Part shown: piece by piece, positions 1 to 5,556 of the stretch
How positions within the stretch are numbered: position 1 is the first letter of the stretch
How the letters are laid out: each line of letters begins with the position of its first letter
NCBI GenBank assembly: GCA_023394255.1
Contig: JAEXAZ010000101.1
Location: 1-8,007, forward strand
Length of the DNA: 8,007 bases
Direction: 5' to 3'
Source: Bacillota bacterium
Lineage (GTDB): Bacteria; Bacillota; Clostridia; Oscillospirales; Ruminococcaceae
Translations under genes and position numbers: made by a program
Notes under the pieces: generated by a model
What the model saw: only the letters and a program-made list of their open reading frames with translations
Told to the model about the DNA's origin: nothing
Database searches by the model: none

Positions 1-2268
1 CACCTGCCCGGCTCCCACCCGCTCGCCTTTACTGACAATCGGGCGCTGATTGATGCAGGTGCTCTGGTTGGAACGCAAAAACTTGATCAGATGGTAGGAA
101 TGCCGTTCGCCCTGGTCGTCGCGGATCACGATTTCATTCGCGGACACGGCGTCAACGACGCCCGCCTGCTTTGCGACCACAACGACGCCGGAGTCGACTG
201 CGGATTTATATTCCATACCGGTGGCAACAATCGGCGCCTCCGGTTTCAGCAGGGGCACCGCCTGACGCTGCATGTTTGCGCCCATCAGCGCGCGGTTCGC
301 GTCATCGTTTTCCAAAAACGGGATCATCGCGGTCGCGACGGACACCACCATTTTCGGCGAAACATCCATGTAGTCGACCTTTTCCCGTTCACAGATCATG
401 ACGGAGTCGCGGTAACGCACACTGACCTTTTCATTGACAAAACGGCCTTCTTCATTCAGCGGCTCGTTGGCCTGTGCAACGATATACATGTCCTCAATAT
501 CCGCAGTCATATACTCTACATCGTCAAGAACCATTCCGGTCGCTTTATCCACCCGTCTGTATGGGGCCTCGATAAAACCGTACTCATTGATTCTCGCAAA
601 AGACGCAAGGTAGGAAATCAGGCCGATGTTCGGGCCTTCGGGCGTCTCAATCGGGCACATGCGGCCATAGTGGCTGTAATGCACGTCGCGGACCTCAAAT
701 CCCGCGCGGTCACGGGAAAGGCCTCCGGGGCCCAGCGCGGACAGGCGGCGCTTATGCGTCAGCTCGGCGAGCGGGTTTGTCTGATCCATGAACTGGCTCA
801 GCGGAGAAGAACCGAAAAACTCTTTAATAGATGCCACTACCGGGCGGATATTGATCAGTGCCTGCGGGGTAACGACATCCATATCCTGCGCCTGCGTCGC
901 CATGCGTTCACGGATCACGCGCTCCATACGGGAAAAGCCGATTCGGAATTGATTCTGAAGCAGCTCGCCGACCGAACGGATACGGCGGTTGCCCAAGTGG
1001 TCGATGTCGTCCACGGTCCCGACGTCATGGCCAATCCCGCAGAGATAATTGATGGATGCGAAAATATCGTCTTTTATAATGTGTTTGGGGATCAGTTCGT
1101 CACGGCGCGCTGCAATCTGAACCTTCAGCTCGTCGTCATTCTGGCAGTTCTCCAGGATCTCGCGCAACACCACGAAGCGGACCTTTTCATTGATCCCAAG
1201 CTCCGCGCAGTCGAACTGAACAAAGTTCCTGAGATCCACCATGCCGTTGGAAAAAACTTTGATCTCGCGTTCGCCGTCTTTGATATAAACGGTATCCACG
1301 CCGCATCTGCCGATTTTTTCGGCAAGCTCGCGGGACAGGACGGTATCCGGCTCGGCGAGCATTTCGCCGGTCAGCGGGTCTACAACCGGGCGGGCTGCGA
1401 TACGGCCCATAATCCGCGGCGTGATTGCGAGTTTTTTATTGTATTTGTAACGCCCGACCTTGGAAAGGTCGTAACGGCGCGGGTCGAAGAACAGGGAATC
1501 GATATGGCTTTGGGCGGAATCCACCGTCGGCGGCTCGCCGGGGCGCAGTTTGCGGTAAACCTCAAGCAGCGCTTCCTCCATATTGACGGTGCTGTCCTTT
1601 TCCAAAGTCGAGAGAATCCGCTCGTCGTCGCCGAAAAAGCCTATAATCTCGTCATTGGAAGCAAGCCCCAGCGCACGGATAAAGGTAGTTACCGGCAGTT
1701 TGCGGTTTTTATCGATGCGCACATAAAAGACATCATTGGAATCGGTTTCATATTCCAGCCACGCGCCTCGGTTGGGGATAACGGTGGCTGTGAACAGCTG
1801 TTTTCCGCTCTTATCGTGAGAAGAACCATAGTAAACGCCCGGGGAACGGACCAACTGGGATACAATAACACGCTCCGCACCATTGATGATGAATGTGCCG
1901 CTGTCAGTCATCAGCGGAAAGTCTCCCATGAATATGTCTTGCTCTTTTACCTCGCCGGTCTCCTTGTTCAAAAGGCTGGCCCTGACCCTCAAAGGCGCGG
2001 CGTAGGTCGCGTCGCGTTCCTTGCACTCCTCGATGGTGTATTTCGGTTTGTCGTCCAGACGGTAGTCGATGAAATCCAACACGAGATTTCCCTGATAGTC
2101 AGTGATCGACGAGACGTCCTTAAACACCTCTTTCAGCCCTTCATCAAGAAACCACTGATAGGAATTCTTCTGGACTTCAATGAGGTTTGGCATCTGCAGC
2201 ACCTCATTGATGCGAGAAAAACTCATACGAGTCGTTTTGCCTTGCTTTACTGGCTTGACATTCACCAT
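1..2268 (-). CDS. rpoB: RNA polymerase beta subunit, N-terminal 756 codons (partial, runs off left edge)
   Basis: Encodes the beta subunit of the core RNA polymerase, which forms one side of the active-site cleft and the rifampicin pocket. Translation from ATG 2268 begins MVNVKPVKQGKTTRMSF, the usual start region of clostridial RpoB, and stays open to base 1 for exactly 756 codons. Family members run to about 1200 residues or more, so the C-terminal part lies outside the window. The rifampicin-resistance region spans about residues 486-512 (733-813) and includes SSPLSQFMDQTNPL. The residues equivalent to E. coli D516, H526 and S531 are D495, H505 and S510, all in the sensitive form. The conserved block GRMCPIETPEGPNIGLI follows. 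The start is not certain: an in-frame ATG at 2328 would add 20 residues, and the ribosome site before 2268 (GGAG, 13 nt away) is weak and distant. Identity is certain; the start is moderately sure. The gene lacks TTA, CTA and TCA codons over almost its whole visible length, which fits high expression. Confidence 0.97.
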   Translation of the reverse strand, partial: MVNVKPVKQGKTTRMSFSRINEVLQMPNLIEVQKNSYQWFLDEGLKEVFKDVSSITDYQGNLVLDFIDYRLDDKPKYTIEECKERDATYAAPLRVRASLLNKETGEVKEQDIFMGDFPLMTDSGTFIINGAERVIVSQLVRSPGVYYGSSHDKSGKQLFTATVIPNRGAWLEYETDSNDVFYVRIDKNRKLPVTTFIRALGLASNDEIIGFFGDDERILSTLEKDSTVNMEEALLEVYRKLRPGEPPTVDSAQSHIDSLFFDPRRYDLSKVGRYKYNKKLAITPRIMGRIAARPVVDPLTGEMLAEPDTVLSRELAEKIGRCGVDTVYIKDGEREIKVFSNGMVDLRNFVQFDCAELGINEKVRFVVLREILENCQNDDELKVQIAARRDELIPKHIIKDDIFASINYLCGIGHDVGTVDDIDHLGNRRIRSVGELLQNQFRIGFSRMERVIRERMATQAQDMDVVTPQALINIRPVVASIKEFFGSSPLSQFMDQTNPLAELTHKRRLSALGPGGLSRDRAGFEVRDVHYSHYGRMCPIETPEGPNIGLISYLASFARINEYGFIEAPYRRVDKATGMVLDDVEYMTADIEDMYIVAQANEPLNEEGRFVNEKVSVRYRDSVMICEREKVDYMDVSPKMVVSVATAMIPFLENDDANRALMGANMQRQAVPLLKPEAPIVATGMEYKSAVDSGVVVVAKQAGVVDAVSANEIVIRDDQGERHSYHLIKFLRSNQSTCINQRPIVSKGERVGAGQV

Positions 2269-2297
2269 AGGCTTTTGCTCACTCCATTCATCTGATT

Positions 2298-2342
2298 TGC
2301 CCGGCAAAATTTCACCTTTGCCGGGCATGGTCCTCCATGCCC
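2298..2342 (-). promoter_or_regulatory. Two overlapping, mutually exclusive hairpins in the rpoB leader
   Basis: Hairpin A (2323-2342) has a perfect 8-bp stem, GGGCATGG/CCATGCCC, closing a 4-nt AGGA loop. Hairpin B (2298-2327) has a perfect 11-bp stem, TGCCCGGCAAA/TTTGCCGGGCA, around an 8-nt loop. They share bases 2323-2327, so one RNA can form only one at a time. The only consensus Shine-Dalgarno sequence near rpoB (GGAGGA, 2331-2336) lies in the loop and stem of hairpin A. Neither hairpin is followed by a U-run, so simple intrinsic termination is unlikely. The pairing is seen directly. A role in controlling rpoB translation or transcript processing is inference. Confidence 0.6.
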
Positions 2343-2375
2343 CGCGGACATTTGGAAAAATCTATCACAATGTTG

Positions 2376-2419
2376 TGCAAAATTTATAAGATTTCCAACC
2401 AACGCCTATAAATTTTGCA
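2376..2419. repeat. Perfect 13-bp inverted repeat with 18-nt spacer in the rpoB leader
   Basis: The arms are TGCAAAATTTATA (2376-2388) and TATAAATTTTGCA (2407-2419), exact reverse complements. A shortened copy, TGCAAAATTA, occurs at 2470-2479. The right arm overlaps the -10 of the second promoter candidate, so the element could be a repressor site. As RNA it could instead form an A/U-rich stem with an 18-nt loop. A small palindrome, CACAATGTTGTG, sits next to it at 2366-2377. The function is unknown. Confidence 0.6.
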
Positions 2420-2434
2420 AATCACTATTGCCAA
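2405..2434 (-). promoter_or_regulatory. rpoB: Candidate second rpoB promoter (weaker)
   Basis: TTGGCA (2429-2434, 5 of 6 to the -35 consensus) and TATAGG (2405-2410, 4 of 6 to the -10 consensus) are separated by 18 nt. Transcription would start near 2398 and give a leader of about 130 nt. The surroundings are very AT-rich, so chance matches are expected. The overlap with the 13-bp inverted repeat makes it worth listing, but with low confidence. Confidence 0.3.
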
Positions 2435-2484
2435 ACCTGTCGAAACATGTTATACTCTTTATAGTTTAATGCAAAATTAGCCAT
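2425..2484 (-). other. Possible 19-codon leader ORF downstream of the main rpoB promoter
   Basis: Starting about 10 nt after the predicted transcription start, ATG 2484 opens a reading frame for MANFALNYKEYNMFRQVWQ, closed by TAG and an immediate TGA. No Shine-Dalgarno sequence precedes it, so it would need leaderless-like initiation. It has no run of one amino acid typical of attenuation peptides. It may be chance in AT-rich DNA. Confidence 0.15.
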
Positions 2485-2500
2485 TTTGATACAGTATATT

Positions 2501-2529
2501 AGTCTACCATACTTCATTATGGTTGTCAA
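2501..2529 (-). promoter_or_regulatory. rpoB: Main rpoB promoter, sigma-A type
   Basis: A perfect -35 box TTGACA (2524-2529) is followed after exactly 17 nt by TAGACT (2501-2506), which matches the TATAAT consensus at 4 of 6 positions. The DNA just upstream of the -35 (2530-2543) is A/T-rich, like an UP element. It lies immediately past the lysO terminator and points at rpoB. The predicted start is near 2494, giving a leader of about 225 nt before ATG 2268. This implies rpoB is transcribed independently of the upstream operon. Confidence 0.7.
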
Positions 2530-2543
2530 TACAATTTTATAAA
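2524..2543. repeat. 20-bp near-identical repeat, copy 1 (at the rpoB -35)
   Basis: This segment matches 4954-4973 in the same orientation at 19 of 20 positions; the single difference is at 2535. Here it supplies the -35 TTGACA and the upstream A/T tract of the rpoB promoter. The similarity stops sharply at both ends. Confidence 0.5.
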
Positions 2544-2544
2544 C

Positions 2545-2580
2545 CCCAAAAGAAAATCCATGCGAACACGCATGGATTTT
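2545..2580 (-). terminator. Rho-independent terminator of the prfA-lysO operon
   Basis: A perfect 12-bp inverted repeat (AAAATCCATGCG at 2553-2564, CGCATGGATTTT at 2569-2580) closes a 4-nt loop. In the minus-strand RNA it is followed by a U-rich tract (TTTTCTTTT). It starts 21 nt after the lysO C-half stop at 2602. The opposite strand also has a T-rich tail, so it could work both ways, but no plus-strand gene feeds it. It separates the upstream operon from the rpoB promoter. Confidence 0.88.
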
Positions 2581-2601
2581 TTGTTGTTTTGTCCTTTCGG
2601 A

Positions 2602-3198
2602 CTACAAATTGTAGAGAACCGGAACCAAAACCGGCACCAGCGCCGTGAGCACCACGCCTGTGATAACCGCCATCAGGGCGGTTTCATGATCGGTGGATTT
2701 CGCGATGGCGGGAAGCGTGGTATCCATGGCGGTCGCCCCGGACGGCGCGATGGCCGCGTAACGGCCGCAGTATTTCGCCACAAGAGGAATCAGTAAATAG
2801 GAAAGCAGTTCCCGGAACATATTCGTCATAAATGCAACGGTACCGAGCCGGGGGCCTCCCAGTTCACGCAGAATCACCGCCGAAACACTGTAAAACCCAA
2901 AGCCGGAGGAAATCGCCGCGCTGACATTCGGCGCGTCGCCAAGGAGGATCCCCAGCAGGACTCCTCCCGAAATCGACCCGGCCGCCACGCCCAGCGGAAT
3001 TGCCAGAATCTTGATGTGATACTCCCGTATCTTCCGAAACACCGTTTTATTGGTGCCCACTTCAATGCCGACGGAAACAAGCAGAATCATCAGCGCGTAG
3101 GACATCAGCGTATCCATGCCCGCCGTCATCTCCGGGGACAGAAACAGGCCGCCGCACAAAATCCCAAGGGCAAGGCTTCCCAATGCGACAAAAATCAT
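2602..3198 (-). CDS. lysO: Lysine exporter LysO, C-terminal subunit/half (DUF340)
   Basis: A 198-residue integral membrane protein matching the C-terminal two thirds of E. coli LysO (YbjE, 299 residues), which exports L-lysine across the inner membrane. Recognisable family blocks are SGFGFYSVS (residues 98-106), a following GP..GT/AF segment with RELLSYLLIP (129-138), and GATAMDTTLP (154-163). Asp159 corresponds to an intramembrane acidic residue reported, as I recall, to be essential in E. coli LysO. Hydrophobic segments lie near 1-20, 32-48, 64-86, 101-114, 125-143 and 174-196. Start: ATG 3198 overlaps the stop of the upstream half by 4 bp (ATGA) and has its own GGAGG (3206-3210) with a 7-nt spacer, so it is translated separately, probably by coupling. 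Lysine as substrate is inferred from the family. Confidence 0.88.
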   Translation of the reverse strand: MIFVALGSLALGILCGGLFLSPEMTAGMDTLMSYALMILLVSVGIEVGTNKTVFRKIREYHIKILAIPLGVAAGSISGGVLLGILLGDAPNVSAAISSGFGFYSVSAVILRELGGPRLGTVAFMTNMFRELLSYLLIPLVAKYCGRYAAIAPSGATAMDTTLPAIAKSTDHETALMAVITGVVLTALVPVLVPVLYNL

Positions 3199-3494
3199 TT
3201 GTCATCCTCCCCCTTTTTCATGACGGCTCTGCATAAAAGGAATACGGCCAGCACAGACCCCGCGATGGTCACCATCGCATAGAGGAATGCTTTCACGCCC
3301 GCGCCGCGCAGATCCGCAAAGAAAGTGGGGCTGCCCGCCATGGACGCGCCCATTGAAAACAGGGTAAGCGCAATGCCCGCGATCTGCAGCCAGCCGTTTG
3401 CCTTCAGCCATTTGAGGGGAAAAACAGTTGCGCCGATGACAATGCCGATCACAAAAAAGACAATCAGTGAAAACGGCCCCAAGAAGTCAAACAA
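3195..3494 (-). CDS. Lysine exporter LysO, N-terminal subunit/half
   Basis: A 99-residue membrane protein corresponding to the N-terminal third of single-chain LysO, with three hydrophobic helices (about 8-27, 35-52 and 69-91). The second contains FSMGASMAG, which resembles the MGISLA segment of E. coli LysO. It ends in a charged tail (KKGEDDK) directly at the start of the C-terminal half. The two genes overlap by ATGA, so together they make one transporter from two chains. Start: I chose TTG 3494, which gives MFDFLGPF as expected for the family. The ribosome site is weak (AGGA at 3505-3508, 10 nt away). An ATT codon at 3497 would have the better 7-nt spacing, and no in-frame ATG is available upstream before a stop. 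It lies 39 nt after the aminopeptidase stop with no terminator between, so it is probably cotranscribed. Confidence 0.82.
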   Translation of the reverse strand: MFDFLGPFSLIVFFVIGIVIGATVFPLKWLKANGWLQIAGIALTLFSMGASMAGSPTFFADLRGAGVKAFLYAMVTIAGSVLAVFLLCRAVMKKGEDDK

Positions 3495-3533
3495 AATACA
3501 AACATCCTGTCATTCAAAATTGCGTGCGGCCCG

Positions 3534-4940
3534 CTATTCCGCCTCCGCGTAGGCCTTAAACGCACAGTAGGTGGCATAAACGTCGTTTTTGGAAACCACT
3601 TCAAACGGTGCGTGCATCGAGAGCACCGGTACGCCGACATCCACCACGTCCACATTCAGTTTGGCAACATATTTCGCGACCGTCCCGCCGCCGCCGCCGT
3701 CGACCTTCCCAAGTTCGCCGGTCTGCCAGGAGATTTTCGCGTCGTCCAGCATGCGGCGCACGGAAGCCATGAATTCCGCCGAGGCCTGGCTTGTGCCGTA
3801 TTTCCCGCCCGAGCCGGTATACTGGGTGACAACCACGCCGTAGTTGAGATAGGCGCAGTTGCGCTTTTCCATTGTGTCCCCGAAGGTCGGGTCAAACGCG
3901 GCGTTGACATCCGCGGAAAGGCAGGTCGATTTCGACAGCACTTCCCGCGCGTCCGCATCCTGCTGTGCCGCTAGATCCGCCACAAAATATTTGAGATAGT
4001 AGGAATCCAGGCCGGTGTTCCCGTCCGAACCGGTCTCCTCCTTGTCGGCAAAAACAGTGACCGTGGTATACGGGGGATTCTTGATTTCCAGCGACGCCAT
4101 CAGCGATGTGTAGGCGCAGACGCGGTCGTCGTGACCGTACGCGCCGACCATCGAGCGGTCAAATCCGAGGTCCCGCGCTTTAAACGCCGGCACCATCGAG
4201 AGCTCCGCGGAAAGGAAATCCGCTTCCACAATGCCGTACTTCTCATGCAGCAGGCGGTGGATGTTGAGTTTCACTTTTTCACTGATCTTGTCGTCCTTGA
4301 ACGGCCGGCAGCCGATCAGGACATTCAGTTCCTCGCCCTTCAGCCCGTCCTTGAGGTTCCGCTTCATCTGCTCGGCGGCAAGATGCGGCAGAAGGTCGGT
4401 TACGGTAAAGACGGGATCGCCTTCCTCCTCGCCGAGGGCAACGCGAAGGGTTTCCCCGTTCTTTTTCACAATCACACCGTGCAGCGCAAGCGGAATGGTT
4501 CCCCACTGATAGCGCTTGATGCCGCCGTAGTAGTGTGTCTTAAAGAGCGCCAGCTGGGCCTCCTCATAAACAGGGTTGGGCTTCAGATCCAGACGGGGGG
4601 AATCAATATGGCTCGCCATAATGCGTACGCCGTCGGTAATCGGTTTTTCCCCGATGGTTGCGAGCAGCAGCGCTTTCCCGCGGTTATTGCGATAGACCCG
4701 GTCTCCGGGCCGGTAATTCTTCGTGCGGTCAAATTCCGTATAGCCTGCCGCCTGCGCCATTTCAATCATGGCAGAGACCGCTTCGCGCTCCAGCTTGCAG
4801 CGGTCCAGAAACGTTTTATAAGGCTCGCAGAAAGCCTGCGCGGCTTCCTCTGCCGCATCGTCGTTCGTCATGCCCATATTCTTGCGGTTCAGCAGAAGTT
4901 CTTCCTGCAAAAGCTCGCCCTGGGTTTTTTCTTTCTCCAT
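3534..4940 (-). CDS. apeA: M18-family aminopeptidase 1 (ApeA type)
   Basis: A 468-residue cytoplasmic zinc aminopeptidase that removes N-terminal residues from peptides; M18 enzymes often prefer acidic or bulky residues, but specificity cannot be read here. Family metal and catalytic motifs are all present: ASHIDSPRLDLKP (109-121, metal ligand His111), GAYGHDDR (266-273, bridging Asp), DKEETGSDGNTG (299-310, catalytic Glu301 and metal ligand Glu302), SADVNAAFDP (342-351, metal Asp344) and SMHAPFEVVSKND (441-453, metal His443). The block KTHYYGGIKRYQW (134-146) is characteristic of the ApeA subgroup, and the length is normal. Start: ATG 4940 is preceded by GGAGG (4948-4952) with a 7-nt spacer. 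A TTG at 4943 is in frame but too close to the ribosome site. It lies 26 nt after the transglycosylase stop and is followed by the lysine exporter genes, suggesting peptide turnover coupled to lysine efflux (inference). Confidence 0.95.
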   Translation of the reverse strand: MEKEKTQGELLQEELLLNRKNMGMTNDDAAEEAAQAFCEPYKTFLDRCKLEREAVSAMIEMAQAAGYTEFDRTKNYRPGDRVYRNNRGKALLLATIGEKPITDGVRIMASHIDSPRLDLKPNPVYEEAQLALFKTHYYGGIKRYQWGTIPLALHGVIVKKNGETLRVALGEEEGDPVFTVTDLLPHLAAEQMKRNLKDGLKGEELNVLIGCRPFKDDKISEKVKLNIHRLLHEKYGIVEADFLSAELSMVPAFKARDLGFDRSMVGAYGHDDRVCAYTSLMASLEIKNPPYTTVTVFADKEETGSDGNTGLDSYYLKYFVADLAAQQDADAREVLSKSTCLSADVNAAFDPTFGDTMEKRNCAYLNYGVVVTQYTGSGGKYGTSQASAEFMASVRRMLDDAKISWQTGELGKVDGGGGGTVAKYVAKLNVDVVDVGVPVLSMHAPFEVVSKNDVYATYCAFKAYAEAE

Positions 4941-4953
4941 CAAGATTCCTCCC

Positions 4954-4973
4954 TGTCAATACAAATTTATAAA
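4954..4973. repeat. 20-bp near-identical repeat, copy 2 (end of transglycosylase gene)
   Basis: Matches 2524-2543 at 19 of 20 positions in the same orientation. Here it spans the stop codon of the lytic transglycosylase and the gap before apeA. It carries a TTGACA (4954-4959), but no -10-like hexamer stands 16-18 nt downstream, so it does not look like a working promoter. Confidence 0.45.
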
Positions 4974-5542
4974 TCATAAAGCTTTCGGTAGATTCCCATT
5001 GTCTTGGTTACCTTCGCCACATAGGCCGCCGTATCCTGATACGGGATATTGGTCACTGTCTTCCCGTCCGGCGTATAGTCGCTGTTTGCCAGCCACTTTT
5101 TCACACTTCCCCAGCCCGCATGATACGCGCACAGCACATTTTCAGGCTTGGAAAACTCATCCTGCAACAGTTTCAGCATCGTGGTCCCGTAATCGATGTT
5201 GACCGCCGGGTCGAACAGCAGGTCGTGGTCCAGCCCGGAGGCCTCCCCGCGGCGCATCTGGACCCAGTCAAACGCGTCCGGCATCAGCTGCATCAGCCCC
5301 CGCGCGCCGACACTGGACACCGCTTCGGGGTCAAAGCCGCTTTCCGTGCGGACAACCGCATAAACCAGCGCACGGTCAAGCCCTTTTTCAGCACAGGCTT
5401 TGTCAATCAAATCCGAATATTTCATCGGGTACGCGCTGCGGTAATACTGCTCAAACCCGTATCTTGAGGCAAAAATTCCGCCGAATACGGCAAGGAGCAG
5501 CAAAAACAGTTCAAAAATTGTCTTCCGTACATGTTTGCTCAC
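4967..5542 (-). CDS. Membrane-anchored lytic transglycosylase (SLT domain)
   Basis: A 191-residue protein with a short basic N-terminus, one hydrophobic helix (about residues 9-25) and an extracellular Slt70-type lysozyme-like domain that cleaves peptidoglycan glycan strands to anhydromuropeptides. Motifs are in order: VVRTESGFDP (63-72) with catalytic Glu67, SSVGARGLMQLMP (76-88), NIDYGTTML (115-123), AYHAGWGSV (139-147) and AAYVAKV (172-178). The usual Asn of the AYNAG motif is His here. No cleavage site is evident, so it is probably an anchored enzyme. Start: GTG 5542 has GGAGG (5549-5553) with a 6-nt spacer. A TTG at 5560 is in frame but would put this ribosome site inside the gene. It lies 14 nt after coaE. 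Family placement is sure; role (growth, secretion or sporulation) is not resolved. Confidence 0.92.
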   Translation of the reverse strand: MSKHVRKTIFELFLLLLAVFGGIFASRYGFEQYYRSAYPMKYSDLIDKACAEKGLDRALVYAVVRTESGFDPEAVSSVGARGLMQLMPDAFDWVQMRRGEASGLDHDLLFDPAVNIDYGTTMLKLLQDEFSKPENVLCAYHAGWGSVKKWLANSDYTPDGKTVTNIPYQDTAAYVAKVTKTMGIYRKLYDL

Positions 5543-5556
5543 GAGTGCCCTCCGTG

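Noticed and set aside
733..813. Rifampicin-resistance mutation in rpoB
   Set aside because: Residues equivalent to E. coli D516, H526 and S531 are the sensitive forms; other differences look like normal lineage variation.
91..2295. A 734-codon open frame on the plus strand
   Set aside because: It is codon-aligned with rpoB on the opposite strand and exists because rpoB avoids TTA, CTA and TCA codons. Its translation is rich in His, Asp and Arg with no recognisable domain, whereas the minus strand is unmistakable RpoB.
2553..2580. Attenuator or riboswitch terminator for rpoB
   Set aside because: It lies upstream of the rpoB promoter, directly after the lysO stop, so it ends the upstream operon rather than controlling the rpoB leader.
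3195..3198. Frameshift or pseudogene in lysO
   Set aside because: The C-half has its own ATG and a GGAGG with 7-nt spacing at an ATGA overlap, and both halves keep their family features, so a natural two-gene form is the better reading.
4931..4959. Promoter for apeA at TTGACA 4954-4959
   Set aside because: The sequence 17 nt downstream is AGAAAG, with no usable -10 at 16-18 nt. The hexamer is part of the repeat and of the gap holding the ribosome site.
4131..4979. A 282-codon open frame on the plus strand
   Set aside because: Codon-aligned antisense shadow of apeA, with no ribosome site or protein family resemblance. The minus-strand frame carries every M18 motif.
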